DNA from: JAWWBL01 sp033720975
GTDB taxonomy: Bacteria > Actinomycetota > Acidimicrobiia > Spongiisociales > ZC4RG35
Direction of reading: 5' to 3'
Length of the DNA: 64,000 bases
Assembly: GCA_033720975.1 (NCBI GenBank)
Contig: JAWWBL010000001.1
Coordinates: 22,804-86,803, forward strand
Part shown: in pieces, positions 1 through 9,166 of the stretch
Layout of the letters: each line of letters opens with the position of its first letter
Position numbering within the stretch: the first letter of the stretch is position 1
Notes under the pieces: model-generated
What the model was told of the DNA's origin: nothing
Database searches by the model: none
The model's input: only the letters and a program-made list of their open reading frames with translations
Position numbers and translations under genes: made by a program

Positions 1-1
1 G

Positions 2-388
2 ATCCCCATTTCGGAGATCGCATCGAACGGGGTATCACTCGGTCATGACGGTGTCGAACACATCTTTTCCGTTGCCCGCTACGGGCTCGACCGCTACGTG
101 GACTCGGTCGAATGCCCAGCACACCTCGTCGAGCTGGCTCGATACCCCACCGCCGACATCGATGACGAAGTCGGGTCTCTGCACGCCCCTATGCCCGGGA
201 AGATCCTCCAGATCGGGGTCGCCGTGGGAGATGAGGTCGAGGACGGCCAGGTGCTGATCGTGATGGAGGCCATGAAGATGGAGCACACGCTGCGTGCACC
301 CCACGGCGGCATCGTGACAGAGCTGCGCTGTCAGGTCGGGGACCAGGTCGAAGGTGATGCCGTCCTGGCGGTCGTCGACGAGGCCTGA
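2..388 (+). CDS. Biotin carboxyl carrier C-terminus of acyl-CoA carboxylase alpha subunit (partial)
   Basis: Only the last 128 residues are in the window; the frame is open from base 2, so the biotin carboxylase part lies upstream. The end is a biotinyl/lipoyl domain with the biotin attachment motif EAMKMEH, where the Lys between the two Met is biotinylated, flanked by the usual LHAPMPGK and GDEVEDGQVL strands. In the family the N-terminal part carboxylates this biotin with ATP and bicarbonate, and a separate beta subunit passes the carboxyl group to acetyl-, propionyl- or another acyl-CoA. The substrate cannot be told from this fragment. The gene converges on an oxoamine synthase with 20 bp between stops. 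Confidence 0.93.
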   Translation: MPISEIASNGVSLGHDGVEHIFSVARYGLDRYVDSVECPAHLVELARYPTADIDDEVGSLHAPMPGKILQIGVAVGDEVEDGQVLIVMEAMKMEHTLRAPHGGIVTELRCQVGDQVEGDAVLAVVDEA

Positions 389-408
389 CCCACCCTCACT
401 TTCGTCGG

Positions 409-1629
409 TCATCTCGGGAAGGCTGCGAGGACCTCCAAGACCTCCTCGATGTCATCCGCAGTGTGGTCCGCGTTCACCTGAAACCTGATCTCCTCATCGC
501 CCTTGGGCACCACAGGGAAGTTCAGACCCGTTGCCAGCACCCCATTGTCGAACAGATGGGTGACCAGATCCGTGGTGCGGGCGGTGTCTCTCACCATCAG
601 AGGGACCACCGGGTGGGGTCCGGAGATGGTCTCGAACCCCGCCTCCACCAATCCCGACTCAAACCGGGCTGTCATGTCACCGAGATGAGCAAGCATCTCC
701 AAACCCTCCGGTGAGTCGACGATTCCGACGGCCATGTCGGCCGCCGCTGCCTCACCTGCGGTGATCGGGTTGGAATAGATGTACATCGGCGCCTTCTCCC
801 TAAGAAAGGTGATGAGGCGCTCGGAGCCCACCACGTAGCCGCCGTTGACCCCGAACGCCTTGCCCAGTGTGCCGATCAGGACATCCGCCTTGCCGGCGGT
901 TACCTCCTCCGTGCCCCGCCCGGTGGCGCCGAACGCCCCGACACCGTGTGAGTCGTCGACAACGACGAGCACATTTTCGGGATAAGACTGATCATGCCTT
1001 CGGGCCACATCGATGATCGTGCCGACATCGGCGAAGTCACCTCTCATGGAAAAGACGCCGTCGGTCACGACAACCGCCCGACGCGCCTCGCCAGCGCGGC
1101 TTACCAGAAGCTCGTCGAGGGCATCCATGTCGAGATGGGAATAGACATGGCGGTCCCCAGACTGGGCCAAGCGCACGCCGTTGATGATGGAGTTGTGGTT
1201 CAACTCGTCGCTGAACACAGCCGTCTCAGACGTGATCAGTGAGACGATCGTCGATACGACCGCGGCATACGCTGACGAAAAGATGATCCCCGCTTCACGT
1301 CCGTGGAATCCGGCCAGCCTCCTCTCCAGGTCGACATGCGTTCGATAGGTGCCGGAGATGAATCGGACGGCCCCTGGCCCGGACCCAAAGCGCGCTGTCA
1401 CTCCCTCTTCAGCGCCTACGACGGCAGGATGATGTGAGAGGCCTAGATAGCTGTTCGAGTTCATCTTGATGAATTCGGTCTCAGAGCCCTCGAGGAGGTA
1501 GCGCCGTCCTCTGCCGCCCTTGGGCTCGATGGTCCCTGTGATCACCGACTCGGGCCCCTTCGCCGTTCCCGACGTCAGCAGCGAAGCGATTTCTTCAGCG
1601 AGGACCTCGTCGAGGCGGTCGTGTGGCAT
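409..1629 (-). CDS. Alpha-oxoamine synthase family aminotransferase (BioF/Kbl type)
   Basis: 406 residues, normal length for the PLP-dependent alpha-oxoamine synthase family, which condenses an amino acid with an acyl-CoA and releases CO2. Visible landmarks are NSNSYLGLSHHP near residue 58, the VDDSHGVGAFGATGRG segment near 225 whose Asp contacts the PLP ring nitrogen, and the Schiff-base Lys in GTLGKAFG at K257. The VDDSHGVG...GRGTEE segment is closer to glycine C-acetyltransferase (Kbl) than to most BioF proteins. No threonine dehydrogenase or other biotin genes are adjacent, so Kbl and 8-amino-7-oxononanoate synthase both remain possible. It is divergent from the dehydrogenase that follows, with only 35 bp for both promoters. 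Confidence 0.85.
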   Translation of the reverse strand: MPHDRLDEVLAEEIASLLTSGTAKGPESVITGTIEPKGGRGRRYLLEGSETEFIKMNSNSYLGLSHHPAVVGAEEGVTARFGSGPGAVRFISGTYRTHVDLERRLAGFHGREAGIIFSSAYAAVVSTIVSLITSETAVFSDELNHNSIINGVRLAQSGDRHVYSHLDMDALDELLVSRAGEARRAVVVTDGVFSMRGDFADVGTIIDVARRHDQSYPENVLVVVDDSHGVGAFGATGRGTEEVTAGKADVLIGTLGKAFGVNGGYVVGSERLITFLREKAPMYIYSNPITAGEAAAADMAVGIVDSPEGLEMLAHLGDMTARFESGLVEAGFETISGPHPVVPLMVRDTARTTDLVTHLFDNGVLATGLNFPVVPKGDEEIRFQVNADHTADDIEEVLEVLAAFPR

Positions 1630-1664
1630 CGCCCCGGGTTTAGCAGGTCGATAACGTCACGGTC

Positions 1665-2555
1665 ATGACGAGACTGGGATTCATCGGGCTCGGGATCATG
1701 GGGAGAGGCATGGCAGCGAACCTGATCTCGGCCGGGCACGAAGTGACTGTGTGGAACCGCACATCCGGAAGAGCAGAGGGTTTGGACGCGAAGGTCGTTG
1801 ATCAGCCTCAGGCGGTAGGGCCCGAGAGCGACATCGTGTTCGTCTGCGTTTCAGATACATCGGACGTCGAAGAGGTCGTCTTTGGCGACGCTGGTGTCAT
1901 CCACGGGATGACAGAAGGCGACGTGTTGGTCGATCACTCCACCATCTCGCCGGTAGCCACTGCTGAGCTCGCCACTCAGGCTTCGAGTCTGGGCATCGAC
2001 TGGGTAGACGCCCCGGTCTCGGGCGGATCCGAAGGAGCGGTCAACGGCACGCTCGCCGTGATGGCGGGCGGACCCGCCGAGGCGTTGGAACGCGCCAGAC
2101 CGTTCATGGACGCGTTCTCCGCATCGATCGTCCACGTCGGCGAAAAACCAGGCTCGGGCCAATTGGCGAAAGCCGTGAACCAGGTCCTGGTGGCTCTTCA
2201 CGCTCTCGCCTTGTCCGAGGCGTTGCTACTGGCTGATGCTGCCGGGCTAGACCTGAGGACAACCCTCAGCGCTGTGGAGAACGGCGCGGCTGGATCCTGG
2301 ATGCTCTCCAACCGGGGACCACAGGTCATCGACCGCGACTGGACACCCGGGTTCACGATCGACCTTCAGCAGAAGGACAATCGAATAGTGCTCGAGACCG
2401 CAGACGCCCTAGGGGTCCCGCTGCCCGGCGTCGCGATGGTGTATCAGTTATACCGCTCTCTGCAGGCGCGGGGGTTGGGACATGAAGGAAACCATGCCTT
2501 GGTCAAGGCTCTAGAGCAGCTCGCCGGGCATGAGGTCGGTGACGGGAGCGGCTAG
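1665..2555 (+). CDS. 3-hydroxyisobutyrate dehydrogenase / beta-hydroxyacid dehydrogenase family
   Basis: 296 residues. An N-terminal Rossmann domain opens with GFIGLGIMGRGMAANL, the dinucleotide-binding fingerprint of this family. DAPVSGGSEGA near residue 110 is the conserved substrate loop, and GSGQLAKAVNQ near 165 carries the catalytic Lys with the following Asn. The C-terminal half is the all-helical domain. The family oxidises 3-hydroxyisobutyrate or reduces tartronate semialdehyde and related short beta-hydroxyacids with NAD(P). The substrate cannot be assigned from the residues alone. The stop overlaps the stop of the convergent peroxiredoxin by 4 bp. Confidence 0.9.
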   Translation: MTRLGFIGLGIMGRGMAANLISAGHEVTVWNRTSGRAEGLDAKVVDQPQAVGPESDIVFVCVSDTSDVEEVVFGDAGVIHGMTEGDVLVDHSTISPVATAELATQASSLGIDWVDAPVSGGSEGAVNGTLAVMAGGPAEALERARPFMDAFSASIVHVGEKPGSGQLAKAVNQVLVALHALALSEALLLADAAGLDLRTTLSAVENGAAGSWMLSNRGPQVIDRDWTPGFTIDLQQKDNRIVLETADALGVPLPGVAMVYQLYRSLQARGLGHEGNHALVKALEQLAGHEVGDGSG

Positions 2556-2998
2556 CCCAGCAGGTCGGCCTTCACACGCTCAACGTGTCCGGTGGCGCGC
2601 ACATTTCGATATTCCTTCTCCAGCTCACCGTTTTCGTCGACGACGAAGGTCGACCGAATGATTCCCTCGAAGATCTTCCCGTAGTTCTTCTTCTCACCCC
2701 AGGCTCCGAGGCTCTCGGCGAGCTCGTGGTCTTCATCGGAGAGCAGGTCGAAGTTGAGCCCTTCCTTCTCCTGGAACTTCTTGTTTCGCTCCGGCGGATC
2801 AGGGCTCACACCCACGATCCGGTAGCCGGCGTCGGCAAACTCGGAGTAGGAGTCCCGGAAGTCACACGACTCGACAGTGCACCCGGGCGTCATCGCCCTC
2901 GGGTAGAAGAACATCACATATTTGCTCCCGGTGAAGTCGCCATCGGTGACCGTCTCACCGTCCTGGTTCACCAACGAGAAAGTGACCTTGTCTGTCAT
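2552..2998 (-). CDS. bcp: Thioredoxin-dependent thiol peroxidase, Bcp/PrxQ family
   Basis: 148 residues, the usual size for Bcp. FYPRAMTPGCTVESCDFRD holds the peroxidatic Cys40 in the conserved PxxxTPGC context and a second Cys45 four residues later, the intramolecular resolving arrangement of Bcp/PrxQ enzymes. It would reduce hydroperoxides with electrons from thioredoxin in the cytoplasm. The gene is monocistronic as far as can be seen; the membrane-protein pair upstream on the same strand begins over 40 bp away. Confidence 0.93.
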   Translation of the reverse strand: MTDKVTFSLVNQDGETVTDGDFTGSKYVMFFYPRAMTPGCTVESCDFRDSYSEFADAGYRIVGVSPDPPERNKKFQEKEGLNFDLLSDEDHELAESLGAWGEKKNYGKIFEGIIRSTFVVDENGELEKEYRNVRATGHVERVKADLLG

Positions 2999-3041
2999 GG
3001 GTCTGACGATACCGCCACCGCCAAGTCAACGACACCGATCG

Positions 3042-3986
3042 TTATGACGCAGCGTCCGCGGCCTTCGCCTCGTCGGACCGCAGGAAAGTGGACCCTCCCG
3101 CCCAGAATCCCAGACCGGCGGGGAGCCAGTAGGACACGACTCGGAACACGAGAATCGGCACCACAGTGGTAGCTGCAGGAAAGCCGTATGCGGCGAGGAT
3201 GCCGGCCAGACCGAGCTCGGTTATCCCCGCCCCTCCGGGGGTGCCGGGGAGCCCGCCGATGAGGGCCGAGCCTCCAAAGGCTGCCATCACCTGAAAGCCG
3301 TCTACCCGTATCCCGAAGGCGAGGAGCACCAGATAGAGAGCGGCCGCCTCGAGTCCGATACGGGCCCACACATAGAGCTGAGACTCGAGCTTGGGGAAGT
3401 GGTTGACCATCGAGTCCTTGACCTTGTCCCGAACGAACCTGGGTAGGTAGTTCGAGATGGTCCCGAGACGCCCTGAGCCGAACATGAGGATCAGCCCGAT
3501 GCCAAGAACCACAGGAGCGAGAATGACGAGGCTTATCGAGAATCCTCCGATCTCAGCGGTTTCCAGGGGCCGAGCGAAGAGGAGGCCCAGGCCCGTCAGC
3601 ATGAGCAGCCCTGCGTAGTTGAGAAGGACGGTCCGCAGTGCCGGCCCTGCCGTCGAGCCCTTGGTCTGGTCTCGCAACGTCCATGCCATCCCCACCGGGG
3701 TGATCGCCCCACCCGCCGGGATGAGACGGGCGATTCCCGCCCCGACCAGAGCGGCCTTGAAAGCGGTCCACGGTGAGACATCCTCACCCGACTCCTGAAT
3801 GGACTCGCGGAACAACAGGCCGAAGAACCATTTGGCGGCTATCTGAGAGAGCGCCGCCAGAAGTACCAGCGCCACTGCGAGGTTGCTCAGGGGAGGGACC
3901 TCGAAATTGGTGACGACCCAGTAGCCGACGGCGATGTAGAGGGCTGCGGCCGTTCCCGCAATCCACATGACCCGTTTCAGCGTCAT
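3042..3986 (-). CDS. Lysylphosphatidylglycerol synthase TM-region/YbhN-like membrane protein
   Basis: 314 residues with about eight hydrophobic segments and the GGLPGTPGGAGITELGL stretch near residue 240, typical of the UPF0104/LPG_synthase_TM family (AglD/MprF N-terminal flippase-like). Many such proteins are thought to move or modify lipids; this one lacks the C-terminal synthase domain of MprF, so a flippase-like or glycosylation-accessory role is inferred only. Its ATG overlaps the stop of the PlsY-like gene by 4 bp (ATGA), so the two are translationally coupled, linking it to phospholipid synthesis. Confidence 0.8.
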   Translation of the reverse strand: MTLKRVMWIAGTAAALYIAVGYWVVTNFEVPPLSNLAVALVLLAALSQIAAKWFFGLLFRESIQESGEDVSPWTAFKAALVGAGIARLIPAGGAITPVGMAWTLRDQTKGSTAGPALRTVLLNYAGLLMLTGLGLLFARPLETAEIGGFSISLVILAPVVLGIGLILMFGSGRLGTISNYLPRFVRDKVKDSMVNHFPKLESQLYVWARIGLEAAALYLVLLAFGIRVDGFQVMAAFGGSALIGGLPGTPGGAGITELGLAGILAAYGFPAATTVVPILVFRVVSYWLPAGLGFWAGGSTFLRSDEAKAADAAS

Positions 3987-4648
3987 GAAGTCAGAGGGTC
4001 CTCTGCAGTATCGCCGGGGGCATTGGGATCCTGGTCTGTGTCGTACAAGATCCGCCTCATCGCGAATCCGGACTCGCGGGGGCTATCGGGATTCCCCTGC
4101 ACCCGACGCCCCATGAGGATCAACGCCAGGAGCGCCAACATCAGCGACTCCGTGGCAGGGCGCCCCAATGCCACCGCCAGGATCGGAAGCAGAGCCCAAC
4201 CAAGGAATCCCGCCAGGCCACCACCGATCTTCCATCCGACGATCGACCAGCCCGCGGTCCAGATCAGATACGGCCAGTAGAGGCCAAGAATCAGCCCTGC
4301 CGAGGTAGCCAACCCACGACCTGATCGGCCCCTCATGAATATCGACCAGTTGTGACCCGCTACAGCGGCAATGCCGGCCAGGCCGGATGCACCGGGGCCG
4401 AGACCCATTTCCGCCGCCACCAACACCGGGGCCGTGCCTTTCAGTCCGTCGAGGAGTCCGGCGACAATCGCCCACGGCAGACCCACCTCACGCTTGAGGT
4501 TGCCCGCTCCGACGTTGCCAGTCCCCACGGTCCTGAGATCGACACCTTTGATCTTCGCCATCACTTGCGAGAACGGGATGGAGCCCAAGAGATAGGCCCC
4601 GAGCATGAGGGCGGGCCAATACACCAACGGCATCGATGGGTTGTCCAT
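3983..4648 (-). CDS. PlsY-family glycerol-3-phosphate acyltransferase-like membrane protein
   Basis: 221 residues with several membrane segments. LLGSIPFSQVMAKIKGVDLR, followed by GTGNVGAGNLKREVG, matches the first two PlsY motifs (SxPFxxxxGK-like and GSGNxGATN). GHNWSIFM near residue 100 and GRSGRGLAT match the GHxxxxxxxFRGGKG motif, though here FRGGKG reads MRGRSGRG. PlsY transfers acyl groups from acyl-phosphate to glycerol 3-phosphate to start phospholipid synthesis. The altered third motif makes this a divergent member and a paralogue is possible. It precedes and overlaps the YbhN-like gene in the same operon. Confidence 0.8.
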   Translation of the reverse strand: MDNPSMPLVYWPALMLGAYLLGSIPFSQVMAKIKGVDLRTVGTGNVGAGNLKREVGLPWAIVAGLLDGLKGTAPVLVAAEMGLGPGASGLAGIAAVAGHNWSIFMRGRSGRGLATSAGLILGLYWPYLIWTAGWSIVGWKIGGGLAGFLGWALLPILAVALGRPATESLMLALLALILMGRRVQGNPDSPRESGFAMRRILYDTDQDPNAPGDTAEDPLTS

Positions 4649-4663
4649 CGAAGCGGAATCTAG

Positions 4664-6346
4664 CTAGTTGGGCCAGGCCTTCCCGCTAAGCGCCTGCTCC
4701 TGTACACGAGCCAGCGTCAGCTCGAGGCGGAAAACGGTTTCTCCGTCGCTGCGGAAGTGCGATAGGGACCCGCCCATCATCTCAGCCAGTTGGCGAGCCA
4801 CCGACAGACCCAAGCCCACAGAGCCAGGAACTCCCTGGTGCGAGCTGGCATAGGGCTCGAAGATCCGCTCAGTGTCCTCGTCCGGAACGCCATCTCCGTC
4901 ATCTCTCACCTCGAGCCATGCGATTCCTTCTGACGAACCGGACAAGATTCTGAGGGTCGGTCCGCCGTACCGCTCGGCGTTGGTGAGCAGGTTTCGAATG
5001 ATCTGGCGGAGTCGGTTTGGATCGGCCATAACGACATCTGACGACTCCGGGATCTCGGATACACGAACGGTCATTCCCCGCAAGGTGGTGTCAAGGGCGT
5101 CACCGAGGCTGACCGGCTCCGACTCGATCGTGATGTTGCCGCTCTCGACCCGGGCCGCAACGAGCAGATCTTCGACGATGTGCGACATCTCCTCGGCCTG
5201 CCCACTCACCAGGTGCATCAGCTCATCGCGCTCACCCTCGCTAAGTGAGGACCCTGTCATCTCCCGAGTCAGCCCCATCACCGCCGTGAGGGGCGTGCGA
5301 AGTTCGTGGCTCACCCGGGCTATGAATTCGCTCTTGGAGCGGACCAAGTCGGCCATCGCCTCCTGACGGGACCTCATGAGGGTTACATCCGCCATTCCCA
5401 CCAAGACTGTGGAACCCGGCACGCCAGACGAAACGTCTACCGACCTCAGCTGCAGCCACATCGGTGTGCCTTTCATGCTGATGGCGGGTGTCTCCTGCTC
5501 AAACACGGACGACCCTTCGTATAGGGCAACCAGCGCGTCGACAAACGCAGGAAGTGTCTCGTCGGTGATCTTGTCCCCGTCCCGGTACCCGAGGAGCTCC
5601 TCAGGCCCATCGGCCTCGAGCAGCGTCACCGCGGCCGAATTAACCCTGACGATCCTCGCCCTGCCGACCGCTCGGCGCACCACTTCTGGATATGCCATCA
5701 GGAACGGTCGGATCCGCTCAGGCTTGCCGGTGTACTCGGAGCGAACGTAGGCGAGTGCCTTCGACCAGTCTTCCTCCATCACCGCTGTGGGCGAGTGCTC
5801 GAAGAGCATTTGAAACCGGGCGTTCAGAGCCGAGGCAGCCTTGCTGACCGTCATGAAGATCGCAGCCGTGAGCAGGAAGCTGAGCGACATCCCCAGACCA
5901 AGCCGAAATCCTTCGCCTGAAGCAGTCATCCAAAGTTGGGGAGCGGCGAATAGCCCCACTCCAATGACAGCCAACGCTATGCGTTGGCCGCGGGTCACGA
6001 AGAGCATGCCTATCGCACAGATCACCACTAGAGATACCGCGGCGGGGAGCAAGGTGTCCTCGGTCCCGGCGACCACCACCCAGACCATCACCACAATGGC
6101 AGCGCCGACCATGGCAACTCCGGCGTTCTCACGCCTGACCAGCACAAGGGCGGTCATGAAGGAAGCAGCGAGGACAGGAGCGACGGATTGAACGAACAGA
6201 TGAGTCTGTCCCGAGAGGAACCCGGAAACGAGGAAGATCGCCGATGCTGCCCAGGCTGAAGCGGCCCCGACGCGCACCACCCGACGGTGGACATGGGCCA
6301 TCTCGCCGGCGGCACCGATCAGCGACTCCGGAAGTGGAGAGGTCAT
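4664..6346 (-). CDS. Membrane sensor histidine kinase with PAS domain
   Basis: 560 residues. Roughly six membrane helices fill residues 25-175, a PAS-like domain follows from about 190 to 325, then a HisKA domain with the phospho-accepting His in ARVSHELRTPLTAVMG near residue 350, and a HATPase_c domain with NLLTNAERYGG (N box), DDGDGVPDED (G1) and GVPGSVGLGLSVARQLA (G2). It would autophosphorylate at the membrane in response to an unknown cue. No response regulator is encoded next to it, so its partner lies elsewhere. It sits 15 bp downstream of the end of the unrelated RNA-free gap before the PlsY operon and is divergent from the aldehyde dehydrogenase. Confidence 0.93.
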   Translation of the reverse strand: MTSPLPESLIGAAGEMAHVHRRVVRVGAASAWAASAIFLVSGFLSGQTHLFVQSVAPVLAASFMTALVLVRRENAGVAMVGAAIVVMVWVVVAGTEDTLLPAAVSLVVICAIGMLFVTRGQRIALAVIGVGLFAAPQLWMTASGEGFRLGLGMSLSFLLTAAIFMTVSKAASALNARFQMLFEHSPTAVMEEDWSKALAYVRSEYTGKPERIRPFLMAYPEVVRRAVGRARIVRVNSAAVTLLEADGPEELLGYRDGDKITDETLPAFVDALVALYEGSSVFEQETPAISMKGTPMWLQLRSVDVSSGVPGSTVLVGMADVTLMRSRQEAMADLVRSKSEFIARVSHELRTPLTAVMGLTREMTGSSLSEGERDELMHLVSGQAEEMSHIVEDLLVAARVESGNITIESEPVSLGDALDTTLRGMTVRVSEIPESSDVVMADPNRLRQIIRNLLTNAERYGGPTLRILSGSSEGIAWLEVRDDGDGVPDEDTERIFEPYASSHQGVPGSVGLGLSVARQLAEMMGGSLSHFRSDGETVFRLELTLARVQEQALSGKAWPN

Positions 6347-6482
6347 GGCTCTTTATCGACTAAGCCCTAGCGGGAGAACACCGGTCGCTAGACCCATTCA
6401 CGACGGGTGGTTTCGACGTTTGAGTTGCCCGATCTGATCTGCTGTATCGTCGCGTCTCGCAGCTCCAGATCGAGAGGCGCCA

Positions 6483-8045
6483 ATGGCTTTCAAAATCACA
6501 TACGCAACGATGTCGGCCGACAACGAGGAGCTGAACACTGCGTACGAGAAGGCAGTGGTTGAGGTCGAGTCGAAATTGGGCCAGACCCACGGGGTCATAG
6601 TCGACGGCGAGTCACGCACCGATCGCGAGCTCTACGAGGAGTTGTCCCCGCTCGACCGAGACATCCTCGTCGGACGCTATGCCCAGGCGACCGAAGAGGA
6701 CGTTGATGATGCGGTGGCAGCGGCGAAGCGGTTCGGGCCTGAGTGGGAGAACGTGGGGTGGGAGGCGCGGAGAGATCTGATGCTCCGTGCCGCTGACATC
6801 ATGGAGGAGCAGACCTTCGAGATATCCGCGCTCATGTCCTACGAGATCGGGAAGAGCCGTCTCGAGGCGCTGGGAGATGTCGCGGAAACGGTTGAGTTCT
6901 TCCGCTACTACTCGAGCCAGATCACCGACCACGACGGATTCGAGATCGAGCTGAACGCGCTCGGCCCCAACGAGAAGAACACCTCGGTTCTCAGGCCCTA
7001 CGGCGTGTGGGCCGTCGTGGCGCCGTTCAATTTCCCGATGGCCCTGGCAGCGGGCCCATCCATCGGCGCGCTGATCACAGGAAACACCGTTGTGCTCAAG
7101 CCTTCCAACACCGGCGCCCTGATGGCTTTCGAGTTCTATCGGGTAATGCGCGAGGCCGGCCTGCCTCCTGGCGCTCTCCACATTCTCTCGGGCGCGGGGA
7201 GTGTCGCCGGGGAGTTGCTGACCCACCACGACGACGTGGACGGCATCACCTTCACGGGGTCCTATCCGGTCGGCATGCACCTGCTGAACACGGCGAGCGC
7301 CAAGCGGCCCAAGCCCGTCTCTTGTGAGATGGGTGGGAAGAACCCCGTCATCGTCACCAAATCCGCCGACCTCGACACGGCCACCCAGGGGATCATCAGG
7401 GGGGCTTTCGGGCTTAGCGGTCAGAAGTGCAGCGCCACCTCCCGGGTATACATCGAAGACGACGTATACGACGAGATGGTCGACCGTATCGTGGAGGCGA
7501 CGGAGTCCCTGAAGGTGGGAAGCCCCTTTGAACGGGACACCTTCACTGGTCCTGTCATCGATCGACGAGCAGTCGAGCGTTTCCAACGCTCCGTCGAGGA
7601 AGTCGAGAAGTCGGGCGGCGAGGTGCTCGCCGGTGGAGAGGTCCTCACCGACGGCGACCTCGTAAGGGGGTACTTCGTCGAGCCGACCGTGGTGACGGCA
7701 CCCCTCGACTCGTGGATCTGGCGCGAAGAGCTCTTCATGCCGTTTCTCACGGTCACCAAGGTCAGAAGCCTCGATGAGGGCATCGCCCTCTCCAACGACA
7801 CTGAGTTCGGCCTCACAGCAGGGCTGTTCTCCAGCGATGACGAGGAGATCGAGAAGTGGTTCTCCCGCATTCAGGCGGGGGTGACATATGTCAACAGGGC
7901 CGCCGGCGCGACCACCGGAGCGTGGCCAGACATTCAGTCCTTCGGAGGATGGAAGGGATCGGGAACCTCAGGAGCGGGTGGTGGCGGTCCGTGGTATCTA
8001 CGTCAATACCTCAGGGAGCAGTCCCGCACCCTGATCAGGCCCTAA
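6483..8045 (+). CDS. Aldehyde dehydrogenase, RocA/1-pyrroline-5-carboxylate dehydrogenase type
   Basis: 520 residues, the usual length of RocA-type enzymes. The sequence shows APFNFPMALAAG with the oxyanion Asn, KPSNTG with the cofactor-binding Lys, FTGSYPVG, CEMGGKNPVIV with the general base Glu, and the catalytic Cys316 in FGLSGQKCSATSRVYI, the context characteristic of P5C dehydrogenases. It oxidises an aldehyde, likely glutamate semialdehyde, with NAD. No proline dehydrogenase is adjacent, so a different semialdehyde cannot be excluded. The start is preceded by GAGAGG about seven bases upstream. The stop overlaps that of the convergent HisA-VOC gene by 4 bp. Confidence 0.9.
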   Translation: MAFKITYATMSADNEELNTAYEKAVVEVESKLGQTHGVIVDGESRTDRELYEELSPLDRDILVGRYAQATEEDVDDAVAAAKRFGPEWENVGWEARRDLMLRAADIMEEQTFEISALMSYEIGKSRLEALGDVAETVEFFRYYSSQITDHDGFEIELNALGPNEKNTSVLRPYGVWAVVAPFNFPMALAAGPSIGALITGNTVVLKPSNTGALMAFEFYRVMREAGLPPGALHILSGAGSVAGELLTHHDDVDGITFTGSYPVGMHLLNTASAKRPKPVSCEMGGKNPVIVTKSADLDTATQGIIRGAFGLSGQKCSATSRVYIEDDVYDEMVDRIVEATESLKVGSPFERDTFTGPVIDRRAVERFQRSVEEVEKSGGEVLAGGEVLTDGDLVRGYFVEPTVVTAPLDSWIWREELFMPFLTVTKVRSLDEGIALSNDTEFGLTAGLFSSDDEEIEKWFSRIQAGVTYVNRAAGATTGAWPDIQSFGGWKGSGTSGAGGGGPWYLRQYLREQSRTLIRP

Positions 8046-9115
8046 CCCTCCTGGAGTCTGATGGTGAGCCCGTCCGGATCGATGATCTCGAGATAATCCT
8101 CTCGTGCGTCTGGTACGACCCCGATCGTGCCCAGATGGTCCTTCCAGCGGCTCAGATCTTCCACCTGAAAAACGAGGGCCTCGGGCCGGTTTGAAACACC
8201 TTCTATCAATTCGATCTGACGACCCTGACTCGCTTCGACCACCGCGGCGTCGCCATCCCGACTCCGCGGGACCCGGGTGAACCCGAGCTTGTCGATGTAG
8301 AAATCGATCGCCTGCTCCATGGAGCTGACGCCAATCGCGGTTCGCACTGCCGTCACCCCACCTGGAGCGACCGACGGCCCTCGCCCCGCCAGGACCTCCT
8401 TGGCCTCTTCGACCGTGAACCTCCCTGCCGTCACTTCGCGGCCCACGACGACCGCCCCCAGACGGCGGCCGGAGCTTTCGAGCTGAGTGAGCCTCGTGAG
8501 GTCCTCGAGGTTGCGGACTCCCCCGGAGGCAATCACCGGCTCCTCGACGATGTCCATCGCCTCGGCAAGGATCCGGTAATTGGGTGGTTCGGAGAGGGCG
8601 TCGCGACCCGCCTCGGTTATGAGGAAGGCAACAGCGCCGGCCGAGGACATCTCGATGAGGACCTCTTCGAGGAATCGACCGCTGTTCTTGGTCCATCCTC
8701 GTGTCGCCAGCTCGTCGTTGTCCCGAACGTCGAGCGAGACGGCGATCTTCCCGGGATGATCCCGGCAGAGGTCCCACACCATCAGCTGGTTCTCGATGGC
8801 GGCGGTACCCATGACGATCCGCCAGGCGCCGAAGTCGATGAGCCGTTCCGCTTCGCCCTCGGAGCGCACGCCACCGGCGAGCTGGACCGGGATGTCTACC
8901 GATTCGACGATCCGCGAAAGCAGTTCTCTGTTGCGGTAGTCGCCGTACGCGGCAGCATCGAGATCGACGATGAGGAGGGCGTCCACACCCTGCTGCTCCC
9001 AGTTCTTGGCACGGCTTATCGGGTCGTTGTCGAGGGGGATCGCGTCGGAGATGTCGCCGTGTGGGAGCCGCACCGAAAGCCCACCGAGAATGTTGATGCG
9101 GGCATACAGATCCAT
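8042..9115 (-). CDS. HisA-like (phosphoribosyl isomerase family) barrel fused to a VOC domain
   Basis: 357 residues from the chosen ATG; an ATG at 9139 is an alternative, and the open frame further upstream is arginine-rich read-through. Residues 1-245 form a HisA/HisF-type barrel: phosphate-binding AGGVRSEGEA near 80, MGTAAIEN near 102, ASGGVRNLEDL near 197 and VVGREVTAGRF near 223. Residues 254-357 are a VOC (glyoxalase/bleomycin-resistance) domain, VTAVRTAIGVSSMEQAIDFY to DPDGLTIRL. The residue matching the catalytic Asp8 of HisA is Asn8, while the second Asp (D129 in SLDVRD) is kept. No other histidine genes are near. ProFAR isomerase activity is therefore doubtful; the real substrate is unknown. 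Confidence 0.82.
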   Translation of the reverse strand: MDLYARINILGGLSVRLPHGDISDAIPLDNDPISRAKNWEQQGVDALLIVDLDAAAYGDYRNRELLSRIVESVDIPVQLAGGVRSEGEAERLIDFGAWRIVMGTAAIENQLMVWDLCRDHPGKIAVSLDVRDNDELATRGWTKNSGRFLEEVLIEMSSAGAVAFLITEAGRDALSEPPNYRILAEAMDIVEEPVIASGGVRNLEDLTRLTQLESSGRRLGAVVVGREVTAGRFTVEEAKEVLAGRGPSVAPGGVTAVRTAIGVSSMEQAIDFYIDKLGFTRVPRSRDGDAAVVEASQGRQIELIEGVSNRPEALVFQVEDLSRWKDHLGTIGVVPDAREDYLEIIDPDGLTIRLQEG

Positions 9116-9166
9116 GAAGAGACCGTACCGGCCCTTCATTTCTACCGGGTTAACAAGGTCGAAACT

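Noticed and set aside
6612..7586. Long minus-strand frame opposite the aldehyde dehydrogenase
   Set aside because: Typical antisense shadow of a high-GC gene; no recognisable domain.
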